A stretch of DNA of 64,000 bases from Leptoclinus maculatus (Eukaryota; Chordata; Actinopteri; Perciformes; Stichaeidae): NCBI GenBank assembly GCA_032191485.1, contig JAVDOI010000019.1:3778282-3842281 (forward strand), in the 5' to 3' direction. Below, piece after piece: positions 22,301 to 63,549 of this stretch. The position numbers and the translations under genes were made by a program. Within the stretch, counting starts at the first letter, position 1, and each line of letters opens with the position of its first letter. The notes beneath the pieces were generated by a model. The model did no database searches and had not been told where the DNA came from. It worked only from the letters and a program-made list of their open reading frames with translations.

Positions 22301-25300
22301 CAGAATACAATGTATATTTATCAAAACTGAACTTACTGCAGTTCGTGGCTTTCCTCCAGTCACCAATTACAACACCCAGACCGGCGCAGGCTTTGGCATA
22401 GCTGCCCAGAGCAACACACAAGCACTGAGTCAGACTGCTGCCACAGTTACATGTTCTTTGGATGCAAGCCTGGAAATAAAAAAAAAAAAATCAGTCGTTG
22501 ATATGTTAATTGCTGAAAACTCCAAAATGTATTAAGGATTTAGTTTTGGGCAAAAGTCTTGTTACCGTGTGGTATTGATCAGTTGGGATATGACCGTGGC
22601 ACTTAGCAAATATCCCAATTGGGTTGTTCAACACAGAGCACTTTCTCTCAGCATATATCTCTGCAAAAACAAGTGTTTCGTCGATCGGATGAGCGGTTCT
22701 CGAGAAAATCGAAGGACAGACATACAAACAGAAACCATTTCCAACATTTTTGAAGCACATTTATATTGTAAATTGGTACCATTGTCAGTGTTGAAGCAGG
22801 TCCTGGGTATGTTCACTGCACAAGCACCCACACTCCAGGAGTCAGTGAATGGTTGAGCTGAGTTCTCGATGATCCCGCTGCTGGTGGTGAAGTCATCTGT
22901 GGTGTCCTTGTTGCCGTTGCCACAAAGACCTGAAAGACATACTGGCTATGATTACAAATCAAATTGGATCGTGCCACAAAAAAATATATAGTATTTTTGT
23001 GTTTATTGTTTTTATTGTTTTGGTCTTGAGAGCTAATTAAAAAAAAGAAGTCATAATGAAAGTGAATCCCAAAGTGAATATATTTTGTTTGTAGGACTGA
23101 GATTCCTTACCAGAGATCATGCCAGGGTGGTTTCTGGGTGCGGTGATGTACAGCTGGATTTCAGGAGACATCTGGACTTGGAAATTCATACCAAAGGACG
23201 TGTGGACCCGGACGTACATGGAGGACTGCCAGAAAACCAGAGCATGATCTGACAGGAGATGGAATTTTGTATGTGAATGGGTGGGTGGGTAAATGAGCTG
23301 TTATGGATGGATTACTAGACTAATAGACATATCACACATGCAAATTAAGGTCCAGTCAATTGATGCAATGGAGCAACATTTCTTCCCATTTTTCTTTTTA
23401 CCAGACAGATGAAGTTCAGTGATCTCCTCCCCTTCGAATTTAACCATGTTCTGTGAGAATATATATGTTTCCTGCAAAACCAATAAACAAGGGTATTCAT
23501 ATTCCATGACCACACACTACTGTTGCATGACATGTGTTTCGTAGATTATGTTGTTTTAAATTTAACCCTCAAAGACTGCTTGTACCTGAAAAAGCTGAAA
23601 TATAACTGTAGTCACAGAGGGTGTCTTTTCAGAAAACACGATTGTTATTGTCCAGTTGAGACCCTTAAAATAAAAAGAGCAGTTAGTATCATATACAGAC
23701 TACGTGGGTTAATGTTACATGTTGGGGTAAGTGGGAAAGATTTACCTGTGAAGCCACATATTTACATTTGCCAGGGATGCCATACTGTTTGCCATCGAAT
23801 GTTGTCACAAACTGGCCTTCGATGAGACATCTTGTGGGGCAGAAGTTCTCTGAGCATTGCCATTTCCCACTGTCACACACACTGTGTGAAGATAAAACCT
23901 AAATTAAAAACTTAAGAATAGTTCATTTTATTTATCCCGACAAAGAAGTATCAAAACAGTTTTTCATCTTTATTGCTATAGGGACCCTCTTGTGAGTCTG
24001 AAATAAAGTTTGAATTGTATTACCATGACTGACACCTGGTGCTTCGTGTGTCTCCGCTTATGTAGTTCTTGCCAGCAAATTCACAGGAGCAGTCGGACAC
24101 ACTGACACAGTGATGGCCATCAGCGCGATCATCAAGGACTTTACCTAAAACAAGCAAATATGTATACCTTTTATTATTAGGCTCATGGAAGCAAAACAAG
24201 CAATGAAACATGTGAAGAGCTACATCATGAAGACAGATAGTGCTTTTTCACCATTTGGGCAGAGACAGGAGCTGGTGAGTTCCTGGTTGGAGAGCGTGGG
24301 GTCCGGGTTGGAGCAGCTGGGAACAAAGGCTGGACCCTGATTTTCATAAACCAGATCTCCTGGACAACTCGGTTCCTCTGCATTAAACCACAGAAACAAG
24401 GCAATCACATCAAGTGGCCATCAAATGAGTGTCCTAACATGCCAAATATTTTTTTAAAACCTAGTTTTAAAGAGCGCCTACCACAATCGGTTACAGTTCT
24501 CCATTTCCGCCAGGCAAAGCTTGTCTTGTCACACTGTTGTACAACTTCTTTGAAGAACGAACAGCTGATGTATTGGCTTGTTTCATAGCCGTAAATGTTC
24601 TCTTCACAGAATTGGATATAGTGAGGTAGCCTGGCTCTCGGACAATCCAAGGTGTGGGAAAGGAACGTTCCGCATAACTAGAAATATCATCAGAGAAACC
24701 ACTTGAACATCTGGAACTAGGACATATTGTATAGAGTGATTGTACTTGTGAGTCTTCGTCTTAAAAATTCAAATCTCCACCACTGATGCAGAAAAGAAAA
24801 GAACAGAGCCAGCATGATGTTTATGACTCAATATTTTAAAACTGCCATGATATCCTATAACGTCACGACTCTATAATTAAAAGTCGGTAGCGTCAATAAA
24901 TTCAAACCCTTTTCAATGAGATCAATGAGTGAAAAAAACCTAAAGAAAGTACAGCAGAGCACTACCAATAGCAGACCGGAATCTAGTATCATCACAGCAT
25001 CAACGTGGTTGTGTTTGAAGTCAGTCAGCCATTACGACTGTTAACTCACTGGATTACTAGCGGACACAGGATCTCGGGTTTGACACGTGTCCTCATCAAG
25101 CACGCTCTCTGTGATCAACTGCTCCCTGTTGCCTGAAGTCATGAAAATTGTACATTGGTAGAGCAAACTGTATGCAAAGCAAATGTCAAAGTATCAGGCT
25201 ATTACAACCACAACCACAACCTGCTCATTTAACCATCATACCTGAGACGTTGTGTTTTCCACAGAGTCCAGACATGTCGGTGCTCAGCTCCTGCTCCAGC

Positions 25301-28263
25301 TCCACCTTGACAACAAGTTTAAACAAATGGGCTTCAGTGAGTGAGGTTAGTGTTGAATGTTCCTTAAGATATTGATTAATGCGTGCGTTGCATTTGTGTG
25401 ACTGTGATTATGCTCTTGAGTGTGTCGTGTCTACTTGTATTCTGTCAACTCACCCACACGATGTCTATTCCTCCAGGTACATTGTGCCAGGTGACAGACA
25501 GAGGAAGCAGCGAGCTCGTCAGTCGAGTGTAGATGCCGTACTGAAAGATATGCTGGTAGGTGTGGTCGTATGGAAGGGAAACACTGTCGGCAAATAAACA
25601 TTTAGAGTTAATAAACTGTTGGACGGGGAACCCCCGATGCCACCGGGTATTTTGCACACTGTTCAGATCCTATATGTAAGTAAAAGTACCACACTGTAAA
25701 AATACTATCAATCTAATCAATCACAAGTATTAAAAAAATCTAAAGGAAAAACAGAAAATCCTCATATTAGCTAGAACCGTGAAATGCTTTTTTGTATGAA
25801 AAATGACTGACTATCACAATAGTTGCCAATTAATTTTTTGTCAATCGACTAATCGTTTCAGCTGCACTCTACAATCTAAAGAAACTAGTCACTAAAGTTT
25901 TCAAATAATTGTAGTCATGTAAAAAGTAGAATATTTCCCTCTGAGGTGTAGTGGAGGACAAGTAGGAAGTGGTCCAATACTTGAGTAAATGTACTTGGTA
26001 ACACTTGGCTATTGGATAGTAACACAGATACAGAGAAAACATTTTCTTAATGACAAATAAGTAAAAAATAATGTAATAAACTCTTTGTATATACATTTCC
26101 TCTTTGTCGGACACATTTAAGACCTCCACCTGACATAAAACAGGTGTTTGTTTGTACTTTTGACTACGTCTTCTCACTTCCTCAACTTTGATTTGGAAAA
26201 TAATGATACAACTGGTGAAGTATTACAGTTTCCTCCTCCCCAGAAATCAATCCATACGTGACCTTTGCGAAATGTAACAACGTCACTTAACTCTGTATGT
26301 TTTATTTTCACAAACCATTGATAATACAGTGTCCCAGACTCAAAGCTAATAATCAACTAACATTGGTGGCATTAATAATGCAATATAAAACACCTGGTTG
26401 TGTGGCTGAGTAATAATGTAAATTTAAGTAAATGATTTGTGAGTTTTGGCAAAACTATTGTTTTGCCTTAGTCAATAATTGGTGTTCTGTGTGTGGCTGC
26501 AGCTTTCTGTAATGAAACGGTATGAAGGTGGGTTTGGGATGGGCCCGAACCTTCTCTCCTCCACCAGGACGCTTCCATTCTGCAAAACTGTCCTGACTCT
26601 GTTGATGATGATCTCGACTTGGGCCAACAGCCCGTTGTCACCTCGCCGTATGGTGACATCACATCCCACCCGGTTGTGGGTGAAGCGTGTGAGTGTGAAC
26701 GGGCAGTTGGACCGAACGTAGAAACTTGAACCGCTGAAAGTCTGGACGACCCCGCTGCCTAATGTCCTGCAAGTGTCTGGTCACAATTTAAAGATTAATG
26801 TTAGACAATGAAGACATAAGTGAGGTCAGAAATGAAGCAAAAAAAAGTCAATTCAATTACTTTATGTTGGATTTAAGGTTTAAAATGGGACTGTCAAAAT
26901 GTATTCTGTTTTCCTGACCCAATGTCAGGAATATTATCCTTTCAATAATCAAGTTAGATCTCAATTTTGTAAATTCACTTTTTGTAGTAGTATCATGTAT
27001 AATATGATCCATAAGCCAAATGCTCAACTTTTATTTTAAGTCTACATATATATATATATATAAAATCATGTTTATTTGCCACATACACAATCATACACAG
27101 TGCAACGTGCAGTGGAATTTGTTTGTACCTAGCTGCAGAAAGCTACTATAATTGAATAACATATCATAAAATAAACCTTTTTTTATTCATTTTTTTTACA
27201 AAAGGAACAGTAAAACAATATATATATATATCAGTATGTTTCAGATAAATTAAATTCAACAGCAAAACAATGAAACAGCACATGTTTCAGAAACATTTCA
27301 AACAATATGTCCAGTACTTATGACATATCCAATGACGTTAAAAAGTAATCTGTCTAATAAACTGATCAATATCAAGCATTGATTGATTTGTACTCACGCG
27401 TCTGAGTATCGGTTGTGGTGATCAATTCCCCTGTGCCAAAAACTACGAGAGAAATACAAAGTCATGGTGGAAGTAAACATGAATTATAATGACAAATTAT
27501 GAATTATGAATAACAACACAAATACTTACTAATAGGGTTGTTATTATTATACCAGATACAGTATTTAGATATGTAAGGCATAGATAATGCAAATCAGTGG
27601 TAGTAAAAGTAAAATTCTAAAAGCCCTAAATTGAAAATGTCACGTAAGTAAAAATATTATCATCTACTTCAACTTTAAGTAAAATTATTTTCAGCTACCT
27701 CTACTTTAGAGTAACAAAAGTAAAAGTACTCACAATTCGGAGCAATTGCTCCTCTCAGTATTAACTAATTGACTTAATCCTTTATTGGATTATTGATTGG
27801 TACTGACTGATTTAACAGTGTATCATATTTTTCGAGCCTATCATGTGTTTTGTGTGCACATTCTAAATTTGTAAAGTAACTCGTCACGGAAGCTGACGAA
27901 TAAAAATGTATTTTTGATAGTATAGTAGAAATATAAAGTAGCATGCAATTGAAATACTTAAGTACAGTAAATAAAAACAAGTATTCCACCACTCATCTAG
28001 TGGAAACATCATGAAAAACAAAAAATACTTTTTTAGAACAGCAAGAGTTAAAATATTGCATCTTTATCATTTTGCTGTTCATGCTGCTGAAATTCCATTT
28101 TTGGTCATATTGTAGTAATTAGATATTGCAATATCCTTGTCCCTGGTCACTTTTTTTCTGCTTAGAAGAATGAATTCCTATTCAATGATTAAATGAACAA
28201 TTGCAACCTGGTACCTGAGGTCAGTGAAAAGCAGAATGCCAGCATCCATCGCTGTGGGGTCAT
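10303..28263 (-). CDS. Secreted gel-forming mucin (D1-D2-D'-D3-PTS-D4-VWC-CK), complete
   Basis: Polymer-forming mucus glycoprotein of the VWF/mucin family. Coding exons: 28215-28263, 27398-27442, 26551-26776, 25454-25583, 25242-25305, 25050-25132, 24482-24677, 24252-24377, 24024-24144, 23746-23881, 23586-23663, 23402-23471, 23111-23248, 22780-22929, 22566-22660, 22337-22469, 21717-21960, 21505-21545, 21218-21306, 20835-20989, 20586-20724, 20301-20405, 19986-20180, 19542-19614, 19289-19455, 18924-19080, 18299-18409, 17903-18044, 16620-16648, 14798-16486, 13935-14176, 13529-13715, 12931-13144, 12465-12631, 12194-12263, 11978-12087, 11855-11886, 11611-11764, 11237-11337, 10896-10935, 10675-10783, 10303-10471. 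They total 6771 nt (2256 residues) and all phases join. Approximate residues: signal 1-16; D1 32-171; C8/TIL 172-306; D2 355-537; C8/TIL to 694; D' to 789; D3 790-960 (CGLCGN); C8/TIL to 1162; PTS exon 1163-1725; D4 from 1726 (GDPHY); VWC about 2056-2164; cystine knot at the end (CQGQC, CEC). The D4 is MUC2/MUC5-like; the genomic position is MUC19-like. Exact orthology unresolved. Confidence 0.9.
12690..12785. repeat. Degenerate GGTGGTTG-type minisatellite
   Basis: Mucin intron segment with imperfect repeats around ctgggtggttg, a motif family common in fish introns. About 95 bp. Confidence 0.4.
14440..14620. repeat. Dispersed fish repeat rich in 'GTTAGCATG' words
   Basis: Contains gctgattagcaaaagtttgc and gagcatgttagcatgctgg. 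A related copy at 41095-41235 has gctaattagcaaatgttagc and gagcatgttagcatgcag. Lies in the intron between the PTS and D4 exons. Relationship is by shared words seen here. Confidence 0.45.
15003..16382 (-). repeat. Mucin PTS tandem array, ten 138-bp (46-residue) repeats
   Basis: Each unit contains ETWSTAPPTTSSPMTTI and STTSTPTTTTSL. Thr, Ser and Pro dominate, the substrate for dense O-glycosylation that makes mucin extended and hydrated. Two subtypes occur: INNISTTTEHLTTE (type A) and ITNITTATDNLTTE (type B). In protein order they run A A B A B A A B B A, the last copy having EN in place of EH. Each unit has an N-glycosylation sequon (NIS or NIT). Units are nearly identical, indicating recent homogenisation and probable length polymorphism; an assembly may collapse or expand the count. 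Confidence 0.95.
16797..17839. mobile_element. Nonautonomous hAT transposon with perfect 8-bp target duplication
   Basis: The left end cagtggcggctggt and right end accagccgccactg are exact inverted complements. They are flanked by identical 8-bp duplications GTTAATAT at 16789-16796 and 17840-17847, the length expected of hAT superfamily insertions. The 1043-bp interior encodes no transposase. It holds an (A)nT-rich tract (16850-16912), a CpG-rich part (17160-17260) and an AT-rich tandem repeat (17474-17616). It sits in the mucin intron between the exons at 17903-18044 and 16620-16648. Undecayed ends imply a fairly recent insertion. Confidence 0.85.
17474..17616. repeat. AT-rich tandem repeat inside the hAT element
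   Basis: Three to four copies of a roughly 38-bp unit containing attatattatacagaatatt, with variable (TA)n spacers. Confidence 0.8.
25660..26010. repeat. Dispersed AGTAAAAGTA-type fish repeat, copy 1
   Basis: Contains gtaagtaaaagtacca and, near the other end, acttgagtaaatgtacttgg. Related words occur in 27600-27995. Located in a mucin intron between exons 3 and 4. Probably an old inverted-repeat DNA element. Confidence 0.4.
27600..27995. repeat. Dispersed AGTAAAAGTA-type fish repeat, copy 2
   Basis: Contains agtaaaagtactcac and acttaagtacagtaaat, and ends near attccaccactc, a typical edge of this family. Located in the mucin intron between exons 1 and 2. Confidence 0.4.
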
Positions 28264-28329
28264 GCTGCCTGATGCTGCAGGAGAGCAGGTGGATCCAAGA
28301 AGAAGTGCACAAACAGCCCACCCACAGGG

Positions 28330-28336
28330 CTTATAT
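28330..28336 (-). promoter_or_regulatory. TATA box of the mucin gene
   Basis: ATATAAG on the minus strand, about 67-73 nt upstream of the mucin ATG (28263). This predicts a start site near 28300-28306 and a 5' UTR of about 40 nt in the same exon as the signal peptide. A TATA box is usual for strongly expressed secretory genes. Position-based inference. Confidence 0.6.
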
Positions 28337-28339
28337 GTG

Positions 28340-30640
28340 CACTGTCAATCCACACACAATTGGAGCCGCCCGCCCCTTACTCATGCACACAATATACCAG
28401 GAAACTAGAAATAGAAAAAATAAATCAGGTTAAACATTAACCGAATTGATTCGTAGGAAACCAGCTTCATATAAAGCATATCCTGCATATCATGTTGCAT
28501 TCACAATTGAAACAACTCTATTTCAACCACACCAATACCTCTGATACTCACTACCGTGGAAAATTGTGAGTGTATACTGATTAGAAAGACGTCAGGTTGG
28601 ATGCACAAACACAGTGTGGACGACTGAATATCAACTGCTTAAGAGAGTTTAAAACTTAAGTCGGTTGTTTTATTCCCTTAAAACCCAATGTGACCCGCCA
28701 GAAATACCAACAACGTGTTAATATTTGATTCACCAACCTCACACATAATGGGTAAAATATTAAGTGTATTGTGGACGAAGACAGAATGCTTACTTTTGGC
28801 TCTGGTGAACCAGACAATGCTTTATGCCGGTTAACAAAGGACAAATGGATCAATGACAAAATGAGAAATGAGGCTTGGGTGCATGAACCAGGATGTAGTT
28901 AGTTATTTTTTAACTTCAGAGCTCAGGGAGAGTTCCACATGACGTTTAAAGACGTGTTATGCAGCTACTCAGATTTCTTTTCATGGAAAGATTATACTGA
29001 GTTAAAATGCTTCTTAGTTTAAATCACTGAGGTGTTAAAAGAATAATGGCTTATCAACACATCAGTAGGCAGAGATTTAAGCCGAGACATATGAAACCCA
29101 CCACCTGCTGTGACCAGTGACGTGCGGTGAGCTTCGTGGCTGGTGAGTCACTGACTCTTTCAGAATCAGATTTACAAATATATGAACCCAATAGAGTAGC
29201 TTAAATCGCCATTCGACTACTAGTTGTTTTTCATATTTCATATCAGCATTCTTTACACACACACATAGGTACGGTACATATTTGATTCCACTGGGAGCGT
29301 GTGCGCCACGATCCGGCTGCACATAGTGTTTCTAAAAACTAAATTCAAATGTAAGTAGTGTTTTAAATACAGCTGCAAACCACTACAGAATAATGTGAAT
29401 GCATATGTATGTGTATGTATCCCAAAAACTGTCCAATGCTGGCATGGACAAATAAACCATTGTGCTCTGCTGACATTTCACTGGCATGAGGTTTAACTTA
29501 TTGTCATAACTCGTAGTTAAGTACAGAAAGTTATGTCAGTACAACATGGACAAAATATTGGATCATTTACTTAAAAACTGGAGTTTGCTTCATTCCCTGA
29601 GGAGCAAGAACTTTTGGTTGTTCTAGTGTTTTATTTCATGTGGAAATGTTAGCGTATGTTGCTGCTATAATGGAAAGATCAGGTCGCTAAAATTCTCGCT
29701 GTGATCCACGTCTAATTTTAGAGAATCTGGCCAGTAGTTGTCAAGTGTTAGACGGGTGACAGAATCGTATCGCCATCCTTAAGGCCCTTGCCACTCAGCT
29801 GGAATCAGAAGGTTAATTTCCCTAGAAGAGACCACCATGTTTTCACCATGAAACCATGTACACCATTATGCGTATAAGCATGTCCCATTCTTGCCCTCCT
29901 TCTCTAATGGGCTCAATCGTGAGCCATTATCATTCCGTACGGATTCTCCATTTTGTGTGACACCACTGTCCACATATCGATCCCCCCTCCACACACGAAT
30001 GCATTTACAACCATGTCATTTCTCCAGGCTGCAGCCATGCAGCATGTTCACTCGGATTACTTTGTCTGCGTTTGAAGCCATGATCGATAAATGGAGAAGG
30101 CAAAAGCAATGATAATGGTTTGGGTGTGTGAAAGAGGCAGATCCGAACCAGACAGACGAGGGATTACAACGGGGCTCATGGAGACATTTTGTTCCACCTT
30201 CACCTTCAAAAAGGGAGTCAGACATTGTCCTCGGTTTGGATGAGGGCAGACGTTTTGACAATGACAAACACAATGACTTGTTCCAGCCTCTTTGTTGTGA
30301 GGATTAGCTGCCTTCCCTTTTGTCGTGTGTAATGGTAAACTAAACATATGTTAAACAATTGTGGGCCAATCGGTTTGACAAAGCAAGCAATGTTAAGACA
30401 AGAGCTTGGGCTTTGGGAACTGGTTTGATAATCAATCAATCATTCACGTAATCTTTTAGGCAAACTCGTCAAAGAGTCACTGGTTTCAGTTTCTCAAGTG
30501 TAAATATTTGTTGGGTTTCATTGTATTCTATGTTCTTAAACAAAACGTCTTCGCTCTTTGGTTGGATAATCAACGTGGATTTGGGCCTGTCAGCGTGTGT
30601 CACGTCCCTTGTCTGTGTGTTTGCGTTGAGTAAAGTCAAT
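28340..30640. other. Intergenic DNA upstream of the mucin promoter
   Basis: No coding exon recognised. 29109-29330 begins cagtgacgtgcggtgag, like the terminal sequence of a common fish DNA element, but no matching inverted end was found. The remainder is unassigned; any mucin enhancer would be expected here. Confidence 0.35.
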
Positions 30641-30644
30641 CGAG

Positions 30645-32284
30645 CAGACATGTCAAACTCAAATCCGGCCCTCGGTACAATTATATCCAGCCCGTGAGAA
30701 AATATCATATATGTCTATCATAACTGGCCCGCCACACCACAGAGCTCCGGGACAAAACGTGGCGATGTGAGCTGGCCTTTTTGTGCGACATAACGAAGCA
30801 TCTCACTGCGCTAAACCTCCAGCTTCAGGGACGGGGGCCTGGGATCACAGACATGTATGATCATCACAGACATGTATGATCATCACAGACATGTATGATG
30901 CAGTGAGAGCTTTCCAAGCCAAGCTGCGCCTGTGGGAGACTCAGATGCAGCAAGGAAACTTGGGTCACTTTCCGTGTTTCCAAACCGTGGCCAAATCCCA
31001 ATGTCCCCCCTAAACCCTAAGCCCTGAACCCTCAAGGACTTAATTGACGTCACCTGGTAAGTGGTTGAGTGTGAGAGACTGTGAGGGCTTGAGATGGTGG
31101 AAATAGGAATGGGACAGCACTTTGCTGTAACATATCACGTTACCATGAAAACAACAAAAAATATGATGTATTGTGGGTATTTATTTTATACTTTGTACTC
31201 CCTGATTTGAACGTCTTCCAGGCTCTTTCCTCACAAGATGAGAGGTCATTTCATATAATATATTTACTCGTTTTTGTCAAAACAGCTTCAATGACAAAAT
31301 CAAATATTTGATGAATAAATAAATAAATATCCTCTGATTTCATGTTTATTTTTTGTTCCATCTTTAACCCTTAATGTTTCTGAGTAAATTTATTATGACA
31401 GGCTGAACACACGTGAGCTGTCCTCTTTGTTTACCTTTTTTTTTTACGTCTCCGTGCGTCCACTGGTTACCCCGTGTTTAACGTCACATTGCAATGATTT
31501 GTGGGTAATTCCCTTAGGCTAAGTCAGCATACCATGCTGACTTACGGAAAGGGTTCATAAAGGGCTCAAAATGTCTGCGAGAGAGCCCTCAAACACTCGA
31601 TGATTTGACAGTGGGACATCCCTAAACCCTCACGGACTTCGCGGGAGCGCGCCTCAAAGTCCGTGAGTCCGTAAGGGGGGACATTGGGATTTGGCCCGTG
31701 TCTCCACCGCTGTGTTCCCGACTGCGCATATTGCTGATAAACTTGGCGCACTTGGCGCAGAGTTCACTCGGCTATTTGCCGACTTTACAGGTCAGAAATT
31801 GACTGAACTGCTCAGCAATCCGTTTGCAGTTGCCGTGGAGCTGATAGACCTCCAGTGTAATGACACACTCAAGGCAAAGTATGACTCTGTGGGCGCTGCA
31901 CAGTTTCCAAGCGTCATCCCCGAAACCTTGCCTCAACTCCGCCTACATGTTGCTCAAATGCTCTGCATGTTTGGAAGCACATAGGCTGTGTGAGCAGCAT
32001 TTCTCTGTGATGAAGATGAACAAAAACCCACACAGGAATCGTCTCACCTTCACTCCATCTTGAGGGTTTCCACAGCACAGAACCTAACCCCAGACATTAA
32101 TGAACTGGCAGCTAAGAGAAGATGCCAAACGTCTGGCTCTGATACATATGCATCAAATAATTTATTTTTGCACTTTCTCAAATATCCCTTCTATCCTGTT
32201 TATTAAATGTTGACCCTATTTGGCCCTCAACGTAGTCCCAGATTTTAATTTTGGCCCTCTCTATGATTGAGTTTGACAGCCCTG
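30645..32284 (+). pseudogene. Fossil hAT transposon (Charlie/GTF2IRD2-type transposase), interrupted
   Basis: The outer ends resemble one another inverted (tgtcaaactc at 30651 and gagtttgaca at 32269-32278). The coding remnant before the interruption reads ELAFLCDITKHLTALNLQLQ, then DAVRAFQAKLRLWETQMQQG. After it come ADKLGALGAEFTRLFADF, then LIDLQCNDTLKAKYDSVGAA and the C-terminal dimerisation block AQMLCMFGST. Frameshifts, a 19-bp triplication (30844-30901) and the nested element at 30990-31695 destroy the frame. Family named from conserved blocks in memory. Confidence 0.7.
30990..31695. mobile_element. Inverted-repeat element nested in the hAT fossil
   Basis: Left end gccaaatcccaatgtcc and right end ggacattgggatttggc are exact inverted complements, extending about 20 bp to the C/G-run edge. 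A 5-bp CCGTG lies on both sides (30985-30989 and 31696-31700) as an apparent target duplication. The 706-bp interior is noncoding, with further inverted segments around tgagggctt and ccctcacgg. Superfamily not identified. Confidence 0.7.
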
Positions 32285-32689
32285 CAGGAGCCTGGACCTG
32301 TAATACTAGAGTCACAGCTGCAGGGGGCAGCCGTTTTCCTATTATGCCTGAGGCAGCAGCTCGTCTGTGAATTTATGGTGACTGAAGCCAATCTGAAATG
32401 CGATTCATTATTAAGGATATATATTTCATATTTAAGTACCTGTAATTTAATTGATGTGTTGTACGTATTTGTTTCTAAACGTACCCTTAGCATTTTTTTT
32501 ATGTTTTACTCTACTTTGTTAGAACTTAGATTTTACATGTACCTAATAAATGTGCGTCAACTGACAGCCGACATGCACTCCCTAGTTGCCCTATATTTCC
32601 ATAGCTATTTATTAGTGTACTGTATTCAGTAATCTATATCATCTCCATGACTGAATTGAGTTGTAGTAGACTACATCTCCGCCATAAAC

Positions 32690-33046
32690 GCTCCACTCCA
32701 GCATCGTGCTTCCACAACAATATTTATTTGCGTCATGCCGACGCTAGCGGTGACGAACTGCTCCACTACACTCCTCCTATCTTACCTTTCCTCCCCACTC
32801 TTCCTCAACTCTCCCATCAGGACCACGGGGATGTGATGCACTGATACAGACCAGGCTGGAAAACAACTTTGTATTTTGAGGGAGGGGGAGTGATCGTGGA
32901 TAGCTCACGCGGCAGTAACTCCAAACTGAGGGGGGTGGGGTGGGTCAATTAGTAAATTGTGTTTTTGTTTGCTTTATTTTTTTTATTACATTTTTTTGCA
33001 GCATCAAATACAACTAAGCAGCCCCGTCCTGTGTTGTGTTTCCCAT
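32690..33046 (+). promoter_or_regulatory. slc2a13 promoter / 5' UTR region
   Basis: Sequence immediately upstream of the ATG. A CRE-like half-site (gcgtcatgccgacg, 32730-32743) and a G-rich stretch (32879-32944) precede a T-rich tract ending ttttttgcag at 33001, which looks like a splice acceptor. Exon 1 (33047-33626) is strongly GC- and CpG-rich, consistent with a CpG-island promoter. No TATA box recognised. Confidence 0.4.

Positions 33047-63549
<30,503 letters not shown>

Noticed and set aside
29109..29330. Complete DNA transposon starting cagtgacgtgcggtgag
   Set aside because: No inverted partner end or target duplication was found downstream, so at most a truncated copy.
30645..32284. 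Live gene for a GTF2IRD2-like protein
   Set aside because: The frame is broken by a nested element, a 19-bp triplication and internal frameshifts, and the central catalytic part is absent.
32957..33046. Upstream in-frame ATG extending slc2a13 by 30 residues
   Set aside because: The extension reads through the T-rich acceptor-like tract and does not resemble the family N-terminus; MSRK... at 33047 does.
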